Shown piece by piece: positions 49,905 through 57,370 of a stretch of DNA of 64,000 nt (the stretch's first letter is position 1; each line of letters opens with the position of its first letter). A model generated the notes under the pieces. It worked only from the letters and a program-made list of their open reading frames with translations. It did not search any database and had not been told where the DNA came from. Both the position numbers and the translations under genes were made by a program. Source of the DNA: Marinobacter litoralis (GTDB taxonomy: Bacteria > Pseudomonadota > Gammaproteobacteria > Pseudomonadales > Oleiphilaceae); NCBI RefSeq assembly GCF_016427555.1, contig NZ_JAELVS010000002.1:62001-126000 (forward strand), in the 5' to 3' direction.

Positions 49905-51766
49905 TGAACTTGCACTCAGAGCAATACGGAAAATCTGGAAATATTGGAGAGAATTTTAGGAGACTGCTAGGCTCACCGTCCCTAGACCCCCTCCAGACGC
50001 TAATTCGTGAGTCGGTTCAGAATATTCTGGATGCAGCTAAATTGGGCAAGCCTCCAGAAGTACTAATCAGGCTGCGACAGTTGTCGCGTGAGCAAATGGA
50101 CGTTTTGGCTACCAAGGCGCTTTATGATCTTCCAAAAGAGGAAGGGTCTTGTGAGCGGCTTGCTCGGCTCATAGATACAGATCGCCCGATAGTTCTTGAA
50201 ATTTGTGACTTTGGTACAACAGGACTAGGCGGACCTACCCGTTCTGATCAAATGCCTGTAGGGACTACGCAAACTGACTTCATTGATTTTTTGAGAAATA
50301 TCGGAAGTAGTCGTGATACCAGTCACGGCGGAGGGACTTATGGGTTCGGAAAGGTGTCTCTTTATGCGATGAGTTCTTGTAATACCATTTTAGTGGACAC
50401 ATATGTAAACGGAGATAACGAGAAATCACGCCGATTTATGGGCTGCCATGTAGGCAAATCATTTGATGTTGAAAATAATGGGTATTTACAACGGTACACT
50501 GGTCGTCATTGGTGGGGGGAGCTTTCCCCCGAAGGCGACTTTGCAGAGCCGCTGATCAATGAGTCCGCCCGCATACTTGCTAGCTCTCTAGGGTTTCCGG
50601 ATCGAGGGGAATGCAGAACCGGCACCTCGATAATGATTCTTGGTTTTGAGGTTCGAAATGAGGATGGCTCTGTAGAACCTCCGGAATTGGTAGGGAAAAA
50701 AATTGTCGAGACACTTCTGTGGAATTTCTGGCCGAGAATGATGGCGAGTACACCGGCTGCCAGGAGGTTGGCCTGTAAGGTTGAGGTTGATGGTGAAGGC
50801 CTCGAAATACCTGCACCCGAACTATTTCCGCCTCTGGATCTTTTTTGTCAGGCAATGAACAAGATACGTTCAGGGAATGATAGTGACGTTGACATGATTT
50901 CGTGTCAACGGCCTGCCCGCGATCTTGGAAAGCTGGCTATACAAAAGGGACTTAAAGCTAAGAGGAGGCGGCTTGTAGAGACAGGGAGCACGTTCCCTAG
51001 GATTGCTAGCCACATAGCCGTAATGAGGCCGGTAGAGTTAGTGGTTAGATATGTCCAAGGTGATCCTTTGCCTGATGAGAGGCTGGAATGGGGTGGGGTG
51101 TTTGTTGTCAACTCTGACGATGAAGTGGAGCAGGCATTTGCAGATGCCGAGCCCCCTGCCCACGATGACTGGATCCCGGACCACTTGCCCAAGGGGCACC
51201 CCAAAACATTTGTCAATGTCGCGTTGCGAGAGATAAAAAAGGCTGCCCGTGAAGTTGCTATAGTGAGCGCATCACCGGGTCCGCAAGGTGAGGCGGGCCT
51301 CTCATTGGCTAAGGTCGCAGGCGAAATTGGGGCTATTCTTGACAAAGGACTTGGAGGCGGGGCAGGCCGTAAACGGATAAGTTCTGGCAAATCGGGATCC
51401 GCGTCTCGGACGGCCCAAGTAACGCGGCCTATTTTTGATAGGTTGTTGGATGGGTATAGTTCACACACTGGTCCTGTAGCTGTTTTTCGTTCTGAAGTTC
51501 TTCAGGGCTCAGGTAGGTCTGGGGTTCGAGTTCAAGGCAGCGCGATGTTTGCTATTGACGGCGGAGGCCTTTCGTCGCCTAACGACATTGTTGAAAAACC
51601 CGAAATCCTCGAGTTTCGCTTTGAGACGGCGTCCTACCGTACCGTTGGTGATATGTGCGGTGTGGATGTGAATGGGGAAGTAGGGGTTATTGAAGTGTTA
51701 GTGGCCCTTCCAAAACATGGAGCTGTTACGGTGAGTCTAAATGTATTGACTGAGGGGGGGGTATGA
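49901..51766 (+). CDS. GHKL ATPase, MORC/MutL-like
   Basis: 621 residues. The N-terminal GHKL fold has RESVQNILDAA (Glu37 and Asn41, N box), ICDFGTTGLGG (Asp103 and Gly105, G1 box) and SHGGGTYGFGKVSLY (G2, 143-150). These are the three ATP-binding motifs of the MutL/Hsp90/MORC class; the kinase-type histidine domain is absent. The middle (about 260-420) and C-terminal (about 470-621) regions have no signature I know. MORC-like ATPases have been described in restriction-modification operons with SF2 helicases and nucleases. It may act as an ATP-dependent DNA clamp. ATGA overlaps at both ends. Confidence 0.8.
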   Translation: MMNLHSEQYGKSGNIGENFRRLLGSPSLDPLQTLIRESVQNILDAAKLGKPPEVLIRLRQLSREQMDVLATKALYDLPKEEGSCERLARLIDTDRPIVLEICDFGTTGLGGPTRSDQMPVGTTQTDFIDFLRNIGSSRDTSHGGGTYGFGKVSLYAMSSCNTILVDTYVNGDNEKSRRFMGCHVGKSFDVENNGYLQRYTGRHWWGELSPEGDFAEPLINESARILASSLGFPDRGECRTGTSIMILGFEVRNEDGSVEPPELVGKKIVETLLWNFWPRMMASTPAARRLACKVEVDGEGLEIPAPELFPPLDLFCQAMNKIRSGNDSDVDMISCQRPARDLGKLAIQKGLKAKRRRLVETGSTFPRIASHIAVMRPVELVVRYVQGDPLPDERLEWGGVFVVNSDDEVEQAFADAEPPAHDDWIPDHLPKGHPKTFVNVALREIKKAAREVAIVSASPGPQGEAGLSLAKVAGEIGAILDKGLGGGAGRKRISSGKSGSASRTAQVTRPIFDRLLDGYSSHTGPVAVFRSEVLQGSGRSGVRVQGSAMFAIDGGGLSSPNDIVEKPEILEFRFETASYRTVGDMCGVDVNGEVGVIEVLVALPKHGAVTVSLNVLTEGGV

Positions 51767-52671
51767 CTGCCAGTGTTGCATTCCCTTTTTTGACTGTACC
51801 CGATAGTAACGTCATTGCTGAACCATGGTTTATTCGCGTGGATGGTGGTGAGCTTGCACCCGCAGCGGAGTTCGTTGCGGGTTGGGATTATGCTTGCAAA
51901 ATAGAATTGACCAGAAACATTGAGGTCAGCTTTGAAGAAGCTGCAGAGGCACTGGGGATTTCCCCCAAGAACTTGGAGTTGGAGTTGCTAGTCGAAGTCG
52001 GAACAGGAGCTGGCCGTTACCCAAGGCAAATGTTGACTTGTGCGCGTTATCCCATCACGGCATCAGCTAGTCGAGCTGAAGTGAAGTTGATTCCTGATAG
52101 TTCAAGTTTGTCGTCGTTGATCTTTTTGACAACAACATTGGTGCTAAGTGCCTCCCCTGCTGAGGCACCGCGCCTCTCACCGATACAAACGAATAGCAAG
52201 CTTTGGTCTGAACGATCCACTATGAGGCTTGACGGGGATGAACCAAGGTTTCCGATAGAAACAGCGAGGTTTAGTAGTTTTTTTCAAGACCTGCCGGAAT
52301 CCAACTCTCCGTGGTATATGAGCTGGAATCCAGGCGATTGGAATCGAGATTTTCATGGTGCTGTACGCCTATATCTCAACACTGAGTTTCCTCAATTTAT
52401 TGAAAGGCTTCAAGCTGGTGATGACTTTGCTTTACGGTATCTTAGTGTTGAGATCATTGGTCAGATTTTGGAGAAACTGATGGATGAGGAGGATGCCCAA
52501 GATATTATCGATAATGCTCCAGCAGGCTCTCTTGGGGCTCAAGCTGGGAGTTGGGTCAGCTTGGCTTGGCCAAACACTCCTATCAATACGCTCCAGCAGA
52601 AAGCGGAGACCCAGCCGGGGAGGTTTAGGGCTTGTATCTGGGCGATCGCTGACCGGCAGGAGGAGTTGTGA
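51763..52671 (+). CDS. Unknown protein of the Z1/GHKL operon, 302 residues
   Basis: I do not recognise this protein. It has no signal peptide or membrane helix. Residues 10-150 look beta-rich, and the C-terminal half contains W-rich GDWNRDFHG and a helical region (FIERLQ, DDFALRYLSVEIIGQILEKLMDEEDAQDI). The start lies within the stop of the GHKL gene and its stop overlaps the next start, so it is probably made at a fixed ratio with them. Operon position suggests a role in target sensing or regulation, which is only inference. Confidence 0.75.
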   Translation: MTASVAFPFLTVPDSNVIAEPWFIRVDGGELAPAAEFVAGWDYACKIELTRNIEVSFEEAAEALGISPKNLELELLVEVGTGAGRYPRQMLTCARYPITASASRAEVKLIPDSSSLSSLIFLTTTLVLSASPAEAPRLSPIQTNSKLWSERSTMRLDGDEPRFPIETARFSSFFQDLPESNSPWYMSWNPGDWNRDFHGAVRLYLNTEFPQFIERLQAGDDFALRYLSVEIIGQILEKLMDEEDAQDIIDNAPAGSLGAQAGSWVSLAWPNTPINTLQQKAETQPGRFRACIWAIADRQEEL

Positions 52672-53432
52672 TTGTAAAATTGTTTCCACGGCTGAGACGG
52701 GCTGCAGTGGATCAGCTTTTGGACAAACTAGAACCGACTGCCAGAGGGTCAGCTTTCGCGTTGGCTTATAGTCTGCCTGATGCTGTTTACTATGCTCCGA
52801 CTGGTGGGGCCAAGGTGCCTCATTCGCAATTAACAGGACTCAGAACAGCTATTCTTGAAATAGCAAAAAAAAATGGGTATCCGAGATCGCCTGATCGTGC
52901 ACAGGCATCTGAGTTTGATGCAGAGGCTTCAATCCAGCTTGTGGAACTTACTGGGGCTAACAATGGTGAGTTTTTACGAGATGATGTCTGGGCGTGTATA
53001 GCAACGGTGTTGTTGCCTGACATTGTTACCTGGAGGTTCTCGCTCGGAGCGAGAGAGCGGTATCATGGCGGAATAAGAAACGCGTTTCAGCGTCTTTGGT
53101 TGAGGGGGGTGGTACTGGATCGAGGTGAGGGGCACCAAGAACGTTGGGGGTTGTTGCAATCGTTGACTGAGGATGCACTTGTTCAGATAACGGAGAGGCC
53201 AAGTATTGCTAGTAGCAAGGAGCTCTCCCTTGCCCTCGCCGAGGGTTGGGTGCAGGCATCGTGTAAGTATGGGGTTAGGAAAATGGAGGAGCTTATGCGG
53301 AAGGTGACGCTTCAGGTCCGGCTGCATAACGAAATTCGCCACCTTGCATCGATGTCAACTGAGGATCTTGAGGGTTTCATCAATCAACTTTTTGAGGATG
53401 CTGCTTATCGATCCGGCCTTGCACCTGCCTGA
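52668..53432 (+). CDS. Unknown protein of the Z1/GHKL operon, 254 residues
   Basis: Starts at GTG 52668 (AGGAGG 4 nt upstream), overlapping the preceding stop as GTGA. Soluble and helical, without a signal peptide. It contains WACIATVLLPDIVTWRFS and RNAFQRLWLRGVVLDRGEGHQ, which I cannot place in a family; in tone it resembles small partner proteins of restriction operons. It is the last gene before a strong convergent hairpin, and the methyltransferase gene ends 38 bp further on. Confidence 0.75.
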   Translation: MIVKLFPRLRRAAVDQLLDKLEPTARGSAFALAYSLPDAVYYAPTGGAKVPHSQLTGLRTAILEIAKKNGYPRSPDRAQASEFDAEASIQLVELTGANNGEFLRDDVWACIATVLLPDIVTWRFSLGARERYHGGIRNAFQRLWLRGVVLDRGEGHQERWGLLQSLTEDALVQITERPSIASSKELSLALAEGWVQASCKYGVRKMEELMRKVTLQVRLHNEIRHLASMSTEDLEGFINQLFEDAAYRSGLAPA

Positions 53433-53455
53433 ACACACTCTCTTTTGTTCAGGCA
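53426..53455. terminator. Inverted repeat between the convergent defence genes
   Basis: TGCCTGAACA and TGTTCAGGCA form a perfect 10-bp stem with a 10-nt loop. The stem includes the stop codon of the 254-residue gene and ends 15 bp before the methyltransferase stop. Plus-strand transcripts meet CTTTGTTT soon after the stem. It could end transcription from both sides. Confidence 0.55.
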
Positions 53456-53470
53456 AGCGCTGTCTTTGTT

Positions 53471-55045
53471 TCAGGCTTCCAGCAGCTCAGATACGACGGT
53501 TGCGATCCGGTGTGCGAGTAATGGTGGGACGGCGTTTCCCACCTGAACATATTGCTCGGTCCGATTCCCCTCGAAAAAATAATTGTCTGGAAAAGTCTGA
53601 ATTCTTGCGGCTTCCCGGACGGTTAAGCTCCTACACTGTGCTGGATCGTAGTGGATGAAGTAGTGTCCGTCTTTAGAAATATGGCTCGTAACTGTACTGG
53701 CGACGCGATCTTTGGCCTGGACTTTGAAACGATCCGTAAAGTTGCCGCTCTTCCAGTTTTTGTGTGCTGGAGCCAAGCTTTCAGGGTAATCTCGTGAACG
53801 TGGTGAGACACCGTCGTTGGCTGCAGCAAAGCAACTTGCATAAAGGTAGCGGTGCAGGTCTTCGGCCATATGATTTCTGGCTTCATGATTCACGAACCCT
53901 GCCAAATGTTCATCTGCAAACCACTCTTCGAGCTTTTCGGGCATGCAACTTTTGTGTCGACTTTTAGTGGCGACAAACCTCCCACCTTGATTCAGAACCT
54001 CAGAAGCAGAGTAGTATGCTTTTTCAGATTTTTGTTGCGCAGCTTGCGAGAAGGCTAACTCTGGATGAACCTTAAGAAAACCTTTCTCAAAGTTTTGTTT
54101 CCACGTTTGGTAGTCATTGGGCTTGGTCCTCGAAATCCCGCTTCTAAGAGAAGGAAGGTCGGACAATACCTGCCCTGTAGTAACTTGATGCTCTGTTCTC
54201 CAAGGAGCCAGAAGTTCTCCTGTCATGTTTTTTCGCATGAGGTCTTTGCGAACACCCAGAAGAATGACCCTGTGGCGCGCTTGAGGAATACCGAACTCTT
54301 CAGCACGAATCACGAAATCCTTGTTCTGGTAGTTGCCGTACAGATTGTGATTTTCAAGTGGGTGAGCAAAGGGTAGTAATTCATACTCGACTTCTTTGCT
54401 GTCGCTCTCAAGTGCACGAGAGGGGCAGGCGAGATCCTCCCGAATCTTCTCGAAAATTGACTCGCCATTAACCTTGGCAGTCAGGATGCCTTTGACATTC
54501 TCCATGACAAAAATGTCTGGCTGAACGAGGTCCAGAACTTTCAGATATTCTTTGTACAGGAAGTGTCGGTGGTCTTCTTCGGCAACATACCCTTTTATGC
54601 CTTTGTTTCTGGCTCTGCCAACGAGGGAGTAAGCTTGGCATGGAGGCCCGCCGATAACGATTTTTTTTCCTTTATGTCCGGTAAGCTGTTTTTCTATTGC
54701 TGCAAAAATTTCATTATGGTCTTCACTGCCCAACGCTTTGGGGCCACCCAGCGTTTCTTGCTTTGCAGCTGCCCACTCTTTTGGGAACTTCTCTGAGAAA
54801 AACTGCTCCGCACTCACTTTTGGGTTGCCGCGAAGGTATTCGTAATACTCAGCTGGAGTTTTGCGCCCCAAAAATTGACGGTAAAAGGCGCGCAGAGTGA
54901 GCGTTTTGTGAGCGCTGGCTTCTTTTTCCACTGAAGCAACGATCTTGAAAGGGTGTTTTCCACTCGAAGTCCGAAATGCGGAAAATCCTTCGCCAAGCCC
55001 GCCCGGGCCTGCAAAAAGGTCGATTACTTTTATAGTGTCGGTCAT
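53471..55045 (-). CDS. DNA (cytosine-5) methyltransferase
   Basis: 524 residues. It transfers a methyl group to carbon 5 of cytosine in a DNA target. Motif I VIDLFAGPGGLGEGF (residues 7-21), motif IV GGPPCQAYS with catalytic Cys136, motif VI MENVKG (181-186), motif VIII QARHRVILLGVR, and the C-terminal motif X region (VQVGNAVPPLLA) are present. Longer than HhaI-type enzymes, with an extended region near residues 55-125. The target site cannot be read from sequence. It is convergent with the Z1 operon and divergent from vsr, 74 bp away; both arrangements suggest it protects host DNA from the system. Confidence 0.92.
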   Translation of the reverse strand: MTDTIKVIDLFAGPGGLGEGFSAFRTSSGKHPFKIVASVEKEASAHKTLTLRAFYRQFLGRKTPAEYYEYLRGNPKVSAEQFFSEKFPKEWAAAKQETLGGPKALGSEDHNEIFAAIEKQLTGHKGKKIVIGGPPCQAYSLVGRARNKGIKGYVAEEDHRHFLYKEYLKVLDLVQPDIFVMENVKGILTAKVNGESIFEKIREDLACPSRALESDSKEVEYELLPFAHPLENHNLYGNYQNKDFVIRAEEFGIPQARHRVILLGVRKDLMRKNMTGELLAPWRTEHQVTTGQVLSDLPSLRSGISRTKPNDYQTWKQNFEKGFLKVHPELAFSQAAQQKSEKAYYSASEVLNQGGRFVATKSRHKSCMPEKLEEWFADEHLAGFVNHEARNHMAEDLHRYLYASCFAAANDGVSPRSRDYPESLAPAHKNWKSGNFTDRFKVQAKDRVASTVTSHISKDGHYFIHYDPAQCRSLTVREAARIQTFPDNYFFEGNRTEQYVQVGNAVPPLLAHRIATVVSELLEA

Positions 55046-55119
55046 CGAAAGTTCGCCAAAATTAGGTAGGGGTGTAGGATACCAGGTAGGGCTTTAAATT
55101 CCAGGAGGTATTTTGCGAA

Positions 55120-55587
55120 GTGATTGATGTGGTAGACCGTGCTACTCGGTCCAGAATGATGGCCGGCATCCGAGGTAAGAATACTAAACCGGAAATTATG
55201 GTCCGAAAAACGTTGCACGCGCGTGGTTTCAGGTTTCGCCTGCACCGCAAAGATTTGCAGGGCTCGCCGGACTTGGTTCTGCCGAAATATCGTGCAGTTA
55301 TCTTCATTAATGGGTGTTTCTGGCACGGTCATAATTGTCATCTATTTAAATGGCCTCAAACCCGGTCCGATTTTTGGTATTCGAAAATTAAGGGAAATAT
55401 CTACAGAGATCAGCGGAGCCTGGATGAATTGTTGAGGCTTGGATGGCGTGTCTGCACCCTTTGGGAGTGTGAGATCAAAGGAGTGGGAGAGTATCGGCGC
55501 TTGGAGGTTATTGATGAACTAGAAAGTTGGCTTAAGAGTAGTTCGATCAAAATTGACATGCCACATTCGCGCACGCAGTGCGAATGA
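55120..55587 (+). CDS. vsr: Very short patch repair endonuclease Vsr
   Basis: 155 residues from GTG 55120 (AGGAGG 11 nt upstream). With this start the catalytic residues Glu25, Asp51, His69 and Asp97 have the same numbers as in E. coli Vsr, and the zinc ligand positions His71 and Cys73 also match, so the start is very likely right. Vsr nicks next to T:G mismatches that arise by deamination of 5-methylcytosine in the methyltransferase target. Its presence beside the methylase argues that the methylase is active. A weak ATTCGC/GCGAAT inverted repeat covers its stop codon. Confidence 0.93.
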   Translation: MIDVVDRATRSRMMAGIRGKNTKPEIMVRKTLHARGFRFRLHRKDLQGSPDLVLPKYRAVIFINGCFWHGHNCHLFKWPQTRSDFWYSKIKGNIYRDQRSLDELLRLGWRVCTLWECEIKGVGEYRRLEVIDELESWLKSSSIKIDMPHSRTQCE

Positions 55588-55609
55588 ACGACGTACTATA
55601 GATGATTGA

Positions 55610-56368
55610 TTAATTCGTTTGCCCCCACTCCCCCCGCCGCTCCCTAAAACTTTCCAAAATATCCTCAATAATACCTTCTTCCTCCATCTGTCTGAGAACA
55701 CCAGGCAGAGCATTGGCCAACTCCCGTTGGCGCAGGTTTAGATAGTGGTAAAGGTTAAAGGTCGCCATAGGCTCTTCAACGAGATGCAGGCCGGACAGGA
55801 ATCTGGGTTCGACGGGGCTGAAGTGTGCGACAAAGGTAAAAAACGCGGCGTCTACGCGTTTGGCTTGAAGCAGGCTGAGTGCCTGACGATTGCTGTTGGT
55901 GTATACGGAAATTACGCCCATGTTTTGCGCCGTTAATTCGGAAATGATAATGCCCCGCCTGATTGCAACCGTTGTGAGTTTCGGCGGGGGTAGGGCCAAG
56001 TGGTGCGTTTCGCCTTTGCGAACGACTGCCCTCAAGGTTCCCCGAAACAGCACGTGCTCCACGCGGATCAAATTCGGAAACAGCTGCTCAACGCGTCCTA
56101 TCCGAAAAAGGTCGCCGTCGAACACCCCGGTGTTGGCCATCATCAGGGCTCTGCGTGAAGGCGTAATAATAACGGAGGCGTCTACGCCCAGCCTTTGATA
56201 GGCCCGTTTGATTATTGCTGCTCCGGCGGCTGTGGTGGGTTCATCATAAATCGCGGCAATCTGGACGCGTTCAGGCAGTTCGGCACCGGAGTGGGCGGGT
56301 ATCATAAAAAGCGCTAGAAAAAGCCAAGCGCGATAGGCTTTACTGGTGAGCATGACTGCTGCACTCAT
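55610..56368 (-). CDS. Periplasmic substrate-binding-like protein (paralogue 1)
   Basis: 252 residues with an N-terminal signal segment (hydrophobic near 14-25, ending near HSGAE). The core resembles a solute-binding protein of the polar amino-acid type (PF00497-like): VQIAAIYDEPTTAAG, AYQRLGVDASVII, RRALMMANTGVFDGDLFRI, NLIRVEHVLFRGTLRAV, a hinge, and a C-terminal helical end. No permease or ATPase gene is adjacent. Together with the next gene it forms a tandem pair about 45% alike by eye. The ligand is unknown. The start has no SD; an ATG five codons later is no better. Confidence 0.78.
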   Translation of the reverse strand: MSAAVMLTSKAYRAWLFLALFMIPAHSGAELPERVQIAAIYDEPTTAAGAAIIKRAYQRLGVDASVIITPSRRALMMANTGVFDGDLFRIGRVEQLFPNLIRVEHVLFRGTLRAVVRKGETHHLALPPPKLTTVAIRRGIIISELTAQNMGVISVYTNSNRQALSLLQAKRVDAAFFTFVAHFSPVEPRFLSGLHLVEEPMATFNLYHYLNLRQRELANALPGVLRQMEEEGIIEDILESFRERRGEWGQTN

Positions 56369-56381
56369 TTTGCGTAAACGG

Positions 56382-56399
56382 CTACCTTTTCGAAGGTAG
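56382..56399. other. Hairpin between the two binding-protein genes
   Basis: CTACCTT-TTCG-AAGGTAG, perfect 7-bp stem closed by a TTCG loop, in the 62-bp gap. A short GCCC-TTT-GGGC stem follows. No T-run, so it may be an RNA stabiliser or processing element between the paralogues. Confidence 0.5.
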
Positions 56400-56430
56400 G
56401 TGCCCTTTGGGCGTGGCGGGCCAGCAGGGG

Positions 56431-57252
56431 CTACAGAAAGTATAGCAGCCGTTTCAGCAGAGACGGTGAGGCAGGCGGTGTGCTGTCGTTGCCTGGGTTC
56501 TCAGTTACATAGTCTTCACTGCGCCATTCGCGTTGTTTCTCGCGGAACTTGCTGAGTATTTCGGTTTTCAGGCCTTCTTCTTCGAGGTCTGTCAGTATTG
56601 CGGGCAAGGCTCTGGCAACATTCTCATGGCGGCGGTTGAGGTAGTGGTACAGCGTAAACGTGGCAAGGGGTTCGGGGAGTAGTTCGAATTCTTGCCAGCT
56701 ACTCCGTGCCAGTGGGCCAAAACCTTCGATGTCGGAGACCAGAGCTATGTCTACCCGGCCCGATTCCAGAAGTGTGCGAGCTTGCTCGTAACTGTTGGCC
56801 TGAACGGGTTTCATGCCCATTGTTTTAGCGGTCTGTTCGGCAATGATAATTCCAAGGCGCACCGCAGCCTTTATAGGCGTGGATTTAGGAGAGTCCAGTA
56901 GATTGCCATCGCCGGGGCGCACCACCGCTCGTAGCTCACCCTGCAACAGCGGGTATTCAACGCGTACCAGGTTGGGGTAGTCGTAGGCTACTCGGGCGAT
57001 TCGGAATAAGTCGCCGTCCAGCAGCCCTTTGTCGGCCATCATCAGGGCGCGGCGAGATGGCGCGTTTAGTGTTTTCATGGTCACGCCCAAACGCTGATAG
57101 GCTTGCTGCAATAGCTCGGTGGTTGCGGCGGTGATCGGTACATCGGTAATGACGGCAATCTCCAGTTCGCCGGGGGGCTCGGTGGCCTGGCTGGGGAGTG
57201 GCATGCACAGTGCTGTTAGCATCCATGCAATAAAAAGATTTTTTCCGTGCAT
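56431..57252 (-). CDS. Periplasmic substrate-binding-like protein (paralogue 2)
   Basis: 273 residues, signal peptide ending near PSQATEP, SD GAGGGG with good spacing. It shares with its downstream paralogue the pattern LEIAVITDVPITAA, AYQRLGVTMKTLNAPSRRALMMADKGLLDGDLFRIARV, VRVEYPLLQGELRAVV and the LYHYLNRRHENVARALP ending (each shown in part). The C-terminal 40 residues, SEDYVTENPGNDSTPPASPSLLKRLL, are polar and not shared. No transporter partner is adjacent. The protein could serve a sensor or an orphan transporter. Confidence 0.78.
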   Translation of the reverse strand: MHGKNLFIAWMLTALCMPLPSQATEPPGELEIAVITDVPITAATTELLQQAYQRLGVTMKTLNAPSRRALMMADKGLLDGDLFRIARVAYDYPNLVRVEYPLLQGELRAVVRPGDGNLLDSPKSTPIKAAVRLGIIIAEQTAKTMGMKPVQANSYEQARTLLESGRVDIALVSDIEGFGPLARSSWQEFELLPEPLATFTLYHYLNRRHENVARALPAILTDLEEEGLKTEILSKFREKQREWRSEDYVTENPGNDSTPPASPSLLKRLLYFL

Positions 57253-57329
57253 TTTTGTTCCCCTCGGGTCCTGTGAAGGGTTATCTAAGGTGTTTTCGGC
57301 GGGTCAGTGTTTTGGCCTTCTATAATGTA

Positions 57330-57363
57330 GTGCGACTCCCGGTATATTGAAAGGGAGCCGCAC
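57330..57363 (-). terminator. Likely terminator of the trans-sulfuration gene
   Basis: GTGCGACTCCC pairs with GGGAGCCGCAC, an 11-position stem with one A-C mismatch and a 12-nt loop, starting 7 bp after the stop codon on the minus strand. No T-run follows on the minus strand, so it may depend on Rho or serve as 3' end protection. Confidence 0.5.
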
Positions 57364-57370
57364 TCAACGT

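Noticed and set aside
46268..55587. BREX, DISARM, Dnd or classic type I/III restriction identity
   Set aside because: No PglZ, BrxC, DrmA/B, DndC or HsdS/Mod-Res gene is present; the gene set is instead Z1, DUF4420, GHKL, two unknowns, a C5 methylase and Vsr.
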